Source of the DNA: Hormiphora californensis
Lineage: Eukaryota > Ctenophora > Tentaculata > Cydippida > Pleurobrachiidae
Length of the DNA: 64,000 bases
NCBI GenBank assembly: GCA_020137815.1
Contig: CM035359.1
Coordinates: 6,434,968 to 6,498,967, forward strand
Reading direction: 5' to 3'
The notes beneath the pieces are model-generated. The model was not told the DNA's origin. It saw nothing but the letters and a program-made list of their open reading frames with translations, and ran no database searches. The position numbers and the translations under genes are program-made. This document shows positions 33,571 through 46,400 of the stretch, piece after piece. Positions within the stretch are counted from its first letter, which is position 1; each line of letters opens with the position of its first letter.

Positions 33571-33986
33571 ATGCCCTCTTCTTCTTCATGGAATGTGAGG
33601 GCTAAGAAGGCAGATCAAGTGGTCCGGGTCAAACTGCAGCAAATCGCAAACACTGTGGTAAGTGCTGCACATGGGGTGACTTCGTAACCAACTGGGGGCT
33701 GGGTTTGAGATCTCAGATCTTGGTCCGGCCGCAAACACCGTGGTAAGTGCTGCACATGTGTGTGCGGGTATTGTGTGGTTTTGCCCTCTCTATAAATTGT
33801 AATGGAGGGTTAGAACATAACAAATAGCAAGTGTGGTTGGGGTTCCAGCAGCTTTGAGCCGGAGTATTTGTTATTTTCTAATAGATCTTTACTTTCTAAA
33901 TGTATTTTTATTAGCATAGTATGCTCATAACTCAGCATATATTATCCAATATCCTTTATTAGTATGGAGTCGAGAGAGAGAAAGAT

Positions 33987-34060
<74 letters not shown>

Positions 34061-34362
34061 GGAGAGAGAGAGAGAGAGAGAGATAGAGAAAGATAGGGAG
34101 AAAGAAGCAGACTATTGTATGCGTTATAGTTAGCTTCTTTGACGAACGCTTATTATATTAGCATTAAACCAGTAGGTAATTTGTCCTCATTTTGTTCCTT
34201 TTTACGAGCTTGGTCTGACCTTCTCCCAGTCTCTCATCATCTTTTTTTGCTTTTCTATCTCATCTTATTTGACTCACTCTCCTTCTCTCTCGCAGTCTCT
34301 CAGCTCTTTGCTCGCTACCGGCGTCTGCCTATAATCACTTGATTGGTAAAGGTTTAATTATC

Positions 34363-34461
<99 letters not shown>

Positions 34462-37400
34462 GAGAGAGAAACATAGAGAGAAACAGAGATAGGAGAAGAT
34501 AGAAAGATGTTCTCTTAATCACCCTTCCGCCTGTTCTACATTCTTCATATTCTTCTTCATTTTTTGCTCATCCAATCGCAGTTTCATATGCTAAGCTTTC
34601 TCCTCCTTCCTTGAAAGCAGGCATTATTCTGATTCATAATTTACGTTGTTTCGAAAAGCAGCTGATGTTGAAATTCATCAGTCAGTAAATCGACTTATTT
34701 CATCGGCCAATTTATACCGTTTGGATTTTCAAGTTGCAATCACATTCCAACCTCTTAATCAAATTGGGATCTAGAGAGTAGATCAGATTTGTTGGCAGTC
34801 TATGTTTTTACTTTTTGTATATCGACCGAAATTAGCATTTGCAGAACGACTCTATACAGCTCCCTACCCTATTTTCTGGGAGATTTTCTTGGGTTTGTGG
34901 AGGGCCAAGTGGTAGTGACTGTCCTCCTTTTATTTCTCCCCCCTCTCCCTTTCTCTCCCCTCTCCATCTCTCCCCTCTCTTCCTACTGTTATACATCAGA
35001 CCAAACATAATGACTCCCCCTGAGGGTTAGAGACTCCCTCCTCACCTTCTCCCACCGCGGCTGAATGTAGTTGTATATGTTTTGTATTCGGTCCGCACAC
35101 GAGCTGGAATCTGAACAAGGCAATTATTCTTAGTCGTAGTTGTATACCATTTTGTAGTAGAACAGTTTTTGTTGGTCCGGAAGAGTTCATAGCTGTATTG
35201 AATCTCAGCTCACCTGTTATGATATTGTGTCTGTCTGCACTCTATGTTTGAACAATTCAAGTCTCTAGGAGGTTCTGGGTGCGGGGGAAATGTAGTATGA
35301 GCTGCGTGTGTGCAGTAGGGAGTGTAAGGATTATGGAAAACTGACTTTCTTTGTAATACTGTTCGGGTGTACAATTGATAATGTCTATGCTGGTACGGAT
35401 TGTTCACTCTTTGCGGTTTTAAAGAGGGGGGGGGCAGAGGGGGGAAGGGGTTTAAAAAGAAGGGGGGGGAAAACCGGGGAAAAGGGAAAAACCCGCCCCC
35501 CCCCCCCGGGGGAGAGGGGGAGGGAAAGGGGAAGAAAAAAGGGAAGGGAAAAGAGTTTCACCGGGGTTTTTTTGTTTTTCTTCCCCCTTTTTTCCCTTCT
35601 TAAGGTTGGGTCAAAAATTTTTTGGGTTTAAGATAAATTTAAAGCTCTTTTTTTTTTTACAAATTGAGTGATTATAACCAAATTTTAGCGATTTTTAAAA
35701 TTTTTGGAGAATTTGGGAAGTGGGAAAAAACCCCCCTTTCCTTTTCCCCGGAATTTTTTCCCGGGATCTGTCGCCCCTTGTTAAATAAAACAAGCCCGGG
35801 GGGGAACCCCCCCCCAGGGAAAAGTTTTAAAACTAATCGCCAACGAGGTTTACGAACCGCCAAAAGGAGAGAATTAAAGGAGCAAAGGACCAGGAGACAG
35901 AAAAAGGAACCCCAAAAAAAAGAGAATTTTTTCGGGAAATTTTAAAAAACCCTAGGGGCCTGTCGCCAAAGTGTGAGAGGAAAGCAAGGGAGGTGGTTTG
36001 GGATGAGGAGAGGGGGAAGTGGTGGAGGAGGGTTTTGGGAAGGAAGAAGGGGAAAAAGGGGAAGAGGGAGGGGAGGAGGGAGAGAGGAAAGCGGGGGGGA
36101 ATGGGGGGGAAAAGCCCCCCAGGCCGGGGCGGGGGGCCCGCCCCCTCGGGGGTTCCCCCCCCAGGGTTTCCCCCGGGGGCAGCAAGAGGCCAAAAAACAG
36201 GAAATTTCGGGGGAAATTTTGGGAAAGGGGGGAGAGATTAAGGGGGAAAAAGGGGAAGGCCAAGAAATATCCAATTTAACAAAAGGGAATGCCCAATGGT
36301 TATCCTTTTTTTCCCCCCTTTAATTTTGTTTTATTTCTTTTTAGTTCTCTTTAATTCCGTTTTTATTTTGTTCGTTAATTATGTTGTTCTTGATTTTTCT
36401 ACATTGGGGAGGGTCTAACAAATTTTTTATATTTTCTAACCCCTCCTTTTTTTTTCTATCCCCCTTTCCCTTAATATCATCGTGGTAAAAAAAAAAAATC
36501 ACAATCTGTGGGGCCCATCTTGACCCGATGCCTTCCCCACTCCCCCCCCTCCCTCTAAAAATTGTACCGGTTTTTATACCTCATCTCTAATACCTTCCTC
36601 TCTCCCACTCTCTATCTAGCCGAGGTATCTTGTACCTCATCTCTATAAATACCTCCCACTCTACCTCTATCTAGGTGACCTCAGTTATAGTCGGGGTATC
36701 TCCAGTGTTCGACCAGACGAGATGTAAGGACCTCTATACGAGGATGTATCGACAGCTTTACAGGAGGTGCACCCACCATTATAATAGCTACAAACACAAG
36801 GTACATGTCCATATTTGGGCATACAAGGTACATGTGTCCATATTTGGTCAATAAACAAGGTACATACCGGATACCACTATTCAAAATCAGTGGTCAATGA
36901 GCACATTTAGAATAGGGTCACTGCTCAGTTAGACCCATTATCCGTCTTGTGTTTGGGAAGGGGTCACTCCTTATTGCCGAATCATTACAATATCCTCCAG
37001 GTCACATATAATGCAGTGATATGGTCCATACTGATAACCCTTTTCCTGGTCAATGGACTTCTCTTTATAAAATGTAAGTTATAAATAGTAACCAATTCAG
37101 AGTTTAGAATTCTATCAACTATCCGTATAGAATTTAGAACTTCAATGTAATATAACTCAATGTGTGTCATATGTTTTACCCCCTCTTTAATCCTCTATAG
37201 TGATAACAAATAAGAATACATTTACGGGTGATCACGTGAGGGCTGTGAGAAGATCAGTTCCTGATACACTGGGACGTTGCACACCAGGTAAATCACGTGA
37301 TACATGACGTGATATCACGTGACTTAATTTCTTAGTCCCATTCTGAAAGTGATATGTTGGCTGTTCAAATGTTTTACTGCCTCAAATTGTATCCTCCGAT

Positions 37401-40400
37401 TCGCATTTTGACCCTTTTTAACTTCAACTCCACCTTTTCATTTGCCTAGCTAGACTCTGTTTCGCGCACCCCGCCTAGCCCGCGAAACACAAATGTTAAG
37501 GAGGGTTAGAACATAACAACTTTTCATTATGTCCTAATACATGGTATTGGTATGGTGTGTTTCAGGCTACCAACTATCAACATTGGAGGACAGACATCTC
37601 ACTGGAGTTTGGAAGGCCCTAAAATTCTTACAAAATGTCAGCTACAGATTACTAACAGGTATAAGTAGGAAAGAGTTCTTATCCTTGTTGTTACTTCGAG
37701 TAAAATGTGAGAACAGAGTCCAAGTATTTGTTCCCCTCTGCGCTATAACTGTATAATTGTACCTTCACAATCTCACTATATCCAGGTCGGTCAGTACACA
37801 GGTGTATACGATGTACCCCAGGAACATACCGGGGACCCCATCATCGACATTGTCACCCCTGTCCTCCTGGAAGCTATCAGGTTAGTTACTAGTTAGACCC
37901 CTGCCCTCCTGGAAGTTATCAGGTTAGTTAGACCCCTGCCCTCCTGGAAGCTATCAGGTTAGTTACTAGTTAGACCCCTGCCCTCCTGGAAGTTATCAGG
38001 TTAGTTACTAGTTAGACCCCTGCCCTACTGGAAGCTATCAGGTTAGTTAGACCCCTGCCCTACTGGAAGCTATCAGGTCAGTTACTAGTTAGACCCCTGC
38101 CCTCCTGGAAGTTATCAGGTTAGTTAGACCCCTGCCCTCCTGGAAGTTATCAGGTTAGTTACTAGTTAGACCCCTGCCCTCCTGGAAGCTATCAGGTTAG
38201 TTAGACCCCTGCCCTCCTGGAAGTTATCAGGTTAGTTACTAGTTAGACTCCTGCCCTCCTGGAAGTTATCAGGTTAGTTACTAGTTAGACCCCTGCCCTA
38301 CTGGAAGTTATCAGGTCAGTTACTAGTTAGACCCCTGCCCTCCTGGAAGTTATCAGGTCAGTTAGACCCCTGCCCTCCTGGAAGTTATCAGGTCAGTTAC
38401 TAGTTAGACTCCTGCCCTCCTGGAAGTTATCAGGTTAGTTAGACCCCTGCCCTACTGGAAGCTATCAGGTTAGTTACTAGTTAGACCCCCAGTGTCCCGA
38501 TCTCTGGAATATGAAGGAAAGATAAATGCAAAAATTCTGCAGCAAAACAAAATCCTTGCAGCAAAATGAAAAAATATTGGGGACTGCAGCAGCTGCTGCT
38601 GCAGCAGCAGAAGATATTTCCCATACTTACACACAGAGATACAGCAGTGCTGCAGTGTTAACAGTGTGTAACAGAGAGATAGAATATGTTGGGGCATGCC
38701 CCAGTTGTGCGTAATGCACCGACAACAGTCGAGTAAGGGGGAGGGGGAAAGAAAAGAGAGATTCATACTTTAACAAAGATCTCTTTTTTCCCCATAGCTT
38801 TACAAAGGGGTGAGATCGTTATAGTCACTGTTGCAGTACCTGAGTGGAATTTTCTCGGAATTTTCCATCTCTGCAGTCGCTGCAGCACTGCAGCAGGGAA
38901 GGGGAAGAAAAGAGAGATTCATACTTTAACATAGCTCTCTTTTTTCCCCATAGCTTTACAAAGGGGTGAGATCGTTATAGTCACTGTTGCAGTCCCTGAG
39001 TGGAATATTCCAAGACATTTCCACTGCTGCAGCAGCACTGCAGCAGGCACTGCAAAGATGGAATATTCCAAGGAATTTCCACTACTGCAGCAGCACTGCA
39101 ACAGGCACTGCAAAGATGGAATATTCCAAGGAATATTCCAACCTTATAGGGACTGCAGTAGGGAAATATTCCAATGTTAGGGGTACTGGGACTGCCGGGG
39201 TATTTTAGGACGGCAAAATCCCTATCCATGACTGCAGCAAATAGTAAAATTCCTGCAGCAAAACGAGCTCCCAAAATGAAAATTCCAGGCGTGAAAAAAA
39301 AATCGGGACACCGGGGTTAGACCCCTGCCCTCCTGGAAGTTATCAGGTTAGTTACTAGTTAGACCCCTGCCCTCCTGGAAGTTATCAGGTTAGTTAGACC
39401 CCTGCCCTACTGGAAGCTATCAGGTTAGTTGGTAGTTAGACCCCTGTCCTCCTGGAAGCTATCAGGTTAGTTAGACCCCTGCCCTCCTGGAAGTTATCAG
39501 GTCAGTTACTAGTTAGACCCCTGCCCTCCTGGAAGTTATCAGGTCAGTTACTAGTTAGACCCCTGCCCTCCTGGAAGTTATCAGGTTAGTTAGACCCCTG
39601 CCCTACTGGAAGTTATCAGGTTAGTTAGACCCCAGCCCTACTGGAAGCTATCAGGTCAGTTACTAGTTAGACCCCTGCCCTCCTGGAAGTTATCAGGTCA
39701 GTTACTAGTTAGACCCCTGCCCTCCTGGAAGTTATCAGGTTAGTTAGACCCCAGCCCTACTGGAAGCTATCAGGTTAGTTACTAGTTAGACCCCTGCCCT
39801 CCTGGAAGTTATCAGGTTAGTTAGACCCCTGCCCTACTGGAAGCTATCAGGTTAGTTACTAGTTAGACCCCTGCCCTCCTGGAAGTTATCAGGTTAGTTA
39901 CTAGTTAGACCCCTGCCCTCCTGGAAGTTATCAGGTTAGTTAGACCCCTGCCCTACTGGAAGCTATCAGGTTAGTTGGTAGTTAGACCCCTGTCCTCCTG
40001 GAAGCTATCAGGTTAGTTAGACCCCTGCCCTCCTGGAAGTTATCAGGTTAGTTACTAGTTAGACCCCTGCCCTCCTGGAAGTTATCAGGTTAGTTAGACC
40101 CCTGCCCTCCTGGAAGTTATCAGGTTAGTTAGACCCCAGCCCTACTGGAAGCTATCAGGTTAGTTACTAGTTAGACCCCTGCCCTCCTGGAAGTTATCAG
40201 GTTAGTTACTAGTTAGACCCCTGCCCTCCTGGAAGTTATCAGGTCAGTTACTAGTTAGACCCCTGTCCTCCTGGAAGCTATCAGGTTAGTTAGACCTCTG
40301 CCCTCCTGGAAGCTATCAGGTTAGTTACTAGTTAGACCCCTGCCCTCCTGGAAGTTATCAGGTTAGTTAGACCCCTGCCCTCCTGGAAGTTATCAGGTCA

Positions 40401-43400
40401 GTTACTAGTTAGACCCCTGCCCTCCTGAAAGTTATCAGGTTAGTTACTAGTTAGACCCCTGCCCTCCTGGAAGTTATCAGGTTAGTTACTAGTTAGACCC
40501 CTGCCCTCCTGGAAGCTATCAGGTTAGTTAGACCCCTGCCCTCCTGGAAGTTATCAGGTTAGTTAGACCCCTGTCCTCCTGGAAGCTATCAGGTTAGTTA
40601 CTAGTTAGACCCCTGCCCTCCTGGAAGCTATCAGGTTAGTTAGACCCCTGCCCTCCTGGAAGTTATCAGGTCAGTTACTAGTTAGACCCCTGCCCTCCTG
40701 GAAGTTATCAGGTTAGTTACTAGTTAGACCCCTGCCCTCCTGGAAGTTATCAGGTTAGTTAGACCCCAGCCCTACTGGAAGCTATCAGGTTAGTTACTAG
40801 TTAGACCCCTGCCCTCCTGGAAGTTATCAGGTTAGTTAGACCCCTGCCCTACTGGAAGCTATCAGGTTAGTTACTAGTTAGACCCCTGCCCTCCTGGAAG
40901 TTATCAGGTTAGTTACTAGTTAGACCCCTGCCCTCCTGGAAGTTATCAGGTTAGTTAGACCCCTGCCCTACTGGAAGCTATCAGGTTAGTTGGTAGTTAG
41001 ACCCCTGTCCTCCTGGAAGCTATCAGGTTAGTTAGACCCCTGCCCTCCTGGAAGTTATCAGGTCAGTTACTAGTTAGACCCCTGCCCTCCTGGAAGTTAT
41101 CAGGTCAGTTACTAGTTAGACCCCTGCCCTCCTGGAAGTTATCAGGTTAGTTACTAGTTAGACCCCTGCCCTCCTGGAAGTTATCAGGTTAGTTACTAGT
41201 TAGACCCCTGCCCTCCTGGAAGTTATCAGGTTAGTTACTAGTTAGACCCCTGCCCTCCTGGAAGCTATCAGGTTAGTTAGACCCCTGCCCTCCTGGAAGT
41301 TATCAGGTTAATTACTAGTTAGACCCCTGCCCTCCTGGAAGTTATCAGGCCAGTTACTAGTTAGACCCCTGCCCTCCTGGAAGCTATCAGGTTAGTTACT
41401 AGTTAGACCCCTGCCCTCCTGGAAGTTATCAGGTTAGTTACTAGTTAGACCCCTGCCCTCCTAGAAGCTATCAGGTTAGTTACTAGTTAGACCCCTGCCC
41501 TCCTGGAAGCTATCAGGTTAGTTACTAGTTAGACCCCTGCCCTCCTGGAAGCTATCAGGTTAGTTACTAGTTAGACCCCTGCCCTCCTAGAAGCTATCAG
41601 GTTAGTTACTAGTTAGACCCCTGCCCTCCTGGAAGTTATCAGGTCAGTTACTAGTTAGACCCCTGCCCTCCTACACTGGAAGCTATCAGGTTAGTTACTA
41701 GTTAGACCCCTGCCCTCCTGGAAGCTATCAGGTTAGTTACTAGTTAGACCCCTGCCCTCCTGGAAGCTATCAGGTCAGTTACTAGTTAGACCCCTGCCCT
41801 CCTGGAAGCTATCAGGTCAGTTACTAATTAGACCCCTGCCCTCCTGGAAGCTATCAGGTTAGTTACTAATTAGACCCCTGCCCTCCTGGAAGCTATCAGG
41901 TCAGTTACTAGTTAGACCCCTGCCCTCCTGGAAGCTATCAGGTTAGTTACTAGTTAGACCCCTGCCCTCCTGGAAGTTATCAGGTTAGTTACTAATTAGA
42001 CCCCTGCCCTCCTGGAAGTTATCAGGTCAGTTAGACCCCTGCCCTCCTGGAAGTTATCAGGTCAGTTACTAGTTAGACCCCTGCCCTACTGGAAGTTATC
42101 AGGTCAGTTACTAGTTAGACCCCTGTCCTCCTGGAAGCTATCAGGTTAGTTACTAGTTAGACCCCTGCCCTACTGGAAGTTATCAGGTCAGTTACTAGTT
42201 AGACCCCTGCCCTACTGGAAGCTATCAGGTTAGTTACTAGTTAGACCCCTGCCCTCCTGGAAGCTATCAGGTCAGTTACTAGTTAGACCCCTGCCCTCCT
42301 GGAAGCTATCAGGTTAGTTACTAGTTAGACCCCTGCCCTCCTGGAAGCTATCAGGTTAGTTACTAGTTAGACCCCTGCCCTCCTAGAAGCTATCAGGTTA
42401 GTTACTAGTTAGACCCCTGCCCTCCTGGAAGTTATCAGGTCAGTTACTAGTTAGACCCCTGCCCTCCTACACTGGAAGCTATCAGGTTAGTTACTAGTTA
42501 GACCCCTGCCCTCCTGGAAGTTATCAGGTTAGTTACTAATTAGACCCCTGCCCTCCTGGAAGTTATCAGGTCAGTTAGACCCCTGCCCTCCTGGAAGTTA
42601 TCAGGTCAGTTACTAGTTAGACCCCTGCCCTACTGGAAGTTATCAGGTCAGTTACTAGTTAGACCCCTGTCCTCCTGGAAGCTATCAGGTTAGTTACTAG
42701 TTAGACCCCTGCCCTACTGGAAGTTATCAGGTCAGTTACTAGTTAGACCCCTGCCCTACTGGAAGCTATCAGGTTAGTTACTAGTTGGACCCCTGCCCTC
42801 CTGGAAGCTATCAGGTCAGTTGGAAGGATCATGTTTTATTCTCATTACCCATGCTCTCTCCTGTAGCCTCTCATTGTAACCCCCCCCCTCCTTCCAGGAT
42901 ACAATAGGTGGTGTTGAGTGCAATCCCTGTCAAGTTGGGTCCTACCAGAACACATCAGGGTCAAGGAGCTGTGTGAAGTGTCCTCCAAACTCTTACCAGG
43001 TAAATTACCGACCGAAACAAGTAAACAACCAATCAGAACTCGTTATTTAGGTCACGTGACTGGTTATCAGCCAATCAGGGACCAGTATTTCCTGATTCGG
43101 TCGGTTCCAGGTAATCAATGAGACCATTCTGATTAGAATTGGGGAAACATTTCATCAGCATGTTTAACTGTTAGAGATACCAGCTCCTCCCTGAATAACT
43201 TTTAATTCTCCATACTCCAGAGTTCAAAGGGCGGGTCTGAGTGTGACCCCTGTAGACCTGGTACCCACCAACCCCAGTCTGGGGCTACCCACTGTATACC
43301 CTGTGATGAGATACATTGTGGTGAAACAATGGGGAATAGGTATACTGCGCTGAAACTTTGCTTTTCAATCCCATTTTCAAGCTGCTTTTCTTTTCTTTGC

Positions 43401-46400
43401 AATTCTATTCCTTTTTTGGCAATAAAATTGGGAAATCTCATTGGGAAATCTCATTCTCTTTGTGTGGTGTGAACTCTCTGGCTGCCTTACCACCCCTCAC
43501 CCAATAATCCCAAGCTCACTAGGTTGTACACGGAGGAAGAGGAAGAGAACGAGGAACTCAACCCAGCCGATGACAGTGCAGGATTTTTGGAAGGTTTTTT
43601 GGCGACTTTTGACGGAATTGCTGACTTTTTAACGGGACCTGAGGATGAGGAGGAGGAGGAGGGGTGTTATAGTGAAAGTGATGGGAGTGAGAGTGAGGGA
43701 GAGGAGACCATGAACCTGCCCTCTTTCACTGATGCATATCAGAGGGAGGAGAGGGAAGCAGAATCAACTGACCCACCACCAGCAACGGAGGAGGAGTTTG
43801 TGAGGGCATTAGAACCTGAAAAAATCACAGAAGATGTTCCAGAAGAAATCACAGAATATGTTCCTGAAGAAATCACAGAAGATGTTCCTGAAGAGGTCCC
43901 AGAAATTGCACCAGTAGAGGTCCTAGATACCGATAGTTTATACGAAGAAGATCCTTCTCAAAATACTCCCAAGGAGGATGCAACAGAAGTAGTGGAGGGT
44001 GAAGCAGAAGTAGATCAAGTTGAAGAAGCATCAGTAGATCAAGTAGAAGAAGTGCTCAACATCTCCCTCGAATCTCCACCCTCCCAGCAAGCTGAAGAGA
44101 AGGGGGAAGAAATGAACAATCCTCAACCAACCGTCTCACCAGTTACCCTTCCACCACCTCAAGAAGAGGAACAACCAGCACCAGAGGAACAGCCACCACC
44201 AGAACCATTAGAAGATCATCCAGTACCAGAAAAGGAACCAGAACCTTTAGAAGAAAAGGAAGAGGACCTAGAACCAGTGTCACCTGAACAGGATACAGAT
44301 ACAGCACAAGAAGAGGTTGAAATACCACAAGTCGGAGACTCTGGTGAGGTAGAAGATAACATGATGGAACTAGATGACACCCCTGATAGTACCCCAGTAG
44401 TGGTGACTGGAGGTGACACAATGGATATCCTAAAAGAGGTGACTGGAGATGACACCCCAGATAGTACCCCAGTAGGGGTGACTGGAGATGACACCCCTGA
44501 TAGTACCCCAGTAGGGGTGACTGGAGATGACACCCCTGATAGTACCCCAGTAGGGGAAGTGGTGACTGGAAGTGAATCTCCTGACCACGTGACTGATGAT
44601 CATATAACTGACCAAGTTGCTACTGCTGCAGAGGACCTGCTGGAGGGTGATGATACAGAGGGAGAGACTGATCAGGGTTCAGCACCTGATGATACAGAGG
44701 GAGAGATTGCTCAGGGTTCAGCACCTATTGAAGATATTGTTGAGGAAGATGGTCCTGTTGAAGATATCACAGAGACAGAGGTTGAGCAAGTTTCAACAGA
44801 AACATCTGAAAGTGCGGTGTTTGAGGAACTGCCAGTAGGTGAAGATTTTAAACCGAAGGTGTCTGAGGCAAGTCATCCCATACTGAGAGACATTGTACGG
44901 AAGATCAACGAAGAGAATGAGGGTGTGAAGAAGCAACATGAAGAAGATGTACAAGATATCTCCACAGTAGAAGATGATACAGATGTTGGACAAGACAGTG
45001 TGGAAGATGCCCCAATAATCAGTGAAGAAGACAACTCTGAGGTAACGGACACCTCTGAAACTCCTGAGGTTGTCATGGAAACTGAACCAGAAGCTGATGA
45101 GACTGTTGGTGTGGTTCTGGAACACTTGGAAGAAGAAGATCCCGCGGTGGTACAGGAAGAACACGAACTGGAACACGAAAGGGAAGGAGGCCCAGTACAT
45201 GAAATTGTTGATAAAGAAGAAACGGATCAGGGTGTTCTGGAGGAGAAGGAGACCGTTCGAGAAGAGGAGGCGGAGGAGGTGGTAGAGGGAGAACCAGAGG
45301 ATGATATAAACATTGAAGCACCGGAAGAAGTAGAAGTGGAGAAGGAGTTGAGAGATCTTCAACAACAACCACCCACTACAGGTAAGCAGCAACCTACCAC
45401 CCAGCTTGCAGATGATTTTAACAGTCCAGTGTTTACTGTTTTCTACTCTCCCACTCTCTGATCTCTCCAGTGTTCACTCTTCTAAATCACTATCCCACAC
45501 AGACGAAAAAAGAGAGGAACCTTGTACCTTGTTGACTAGTCTAGTAGAAGAGGGACAGTTGGAGGTGTACAGTGTATCACTGAAGGATCACATTGATCAG
45601 ATACTGGTTAGTGGTTCGTTCTTCCGTCTGTCCGACATCTAACTTTTACTTACCTTTAAACACATTATCTATCTGAACTCTGACCCCCCCCCCCCATCTA
45701 CCTCAGGACCGAGAAGTAGCCCTGACAAGTCTACCTCTATGTGTTGCTCTCTCCTTTTCTATCCTCTGTCTAGCCTTGATAGGGCTAAAGGGAGCCCTCT
45801 TTGGACCCTTCAAAAGTGGGATCTGTACCGTACTGGCTGTGTGTTCTGATATGGCTGTTCTAGTGGCATTCGCTCTTGTTGGTAAGTAATGTAATGAGTG
45901 GTAGTAATGAAGAATCTTCCACACGTTATAATACTATTACTCATCTTCATTGAAGAAGGGTAATAATATAACGCGTGGTTCTCTATGGCACACGCGGACC
46001 AGTGGTTCAGACCACAGGGCACAGTCCCCATCGCGACCGGCCCAGGAGAGAGAAGACATCGATTTGAAAACTAACTCTTTCCCCCTCCCAGAACCCCGAA
46101 TGAGTGGTGAAGAATGGATGTCAGTAGGGGGACTGTTCATTGCTGCTTCATCTCTCTCCATTACTGTATACTGCCTTGATCAGACTAACAAGGTACTCAT
46201 TTTCACCAGTATAGCAATGGGAGTTTTTAGTCTAAGAAGATTCTATAGGCATAGTTGATGGGGAATGGGGCATCGAAATTAATCCAATCTAAGCCATAAT
46301 TGACCTACACATATCTCCAAATTCCAGGCGTGCCCGAAAGCATCACTTACATTCAAAGGAATGGTGACAGTATTCTTCTTGAGTATTGGCTTTCTATCCA

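Noticed and set aside
35043-35115. Minus-strand exon-like segment (TTGTTCAG then [20 protein letters not shown] then GTGAGG)
   Set aside because: Good splice signals, but it lies inside an intron of a plus-strand gene and no partner exon was found; left as a possibility only.
35308-36323. Gly/Lys/Pro-rich ORFs on both strands
   Set aside because: They fall in the homopolymer-inflated, probably corrupt sequence.
44143-45392. Minus-strand and alternative-frame ORFs up to 199 residues
   Set aside because: Shadows of the acidic exon, which is open on the plus strand and joins neighbours in phase.
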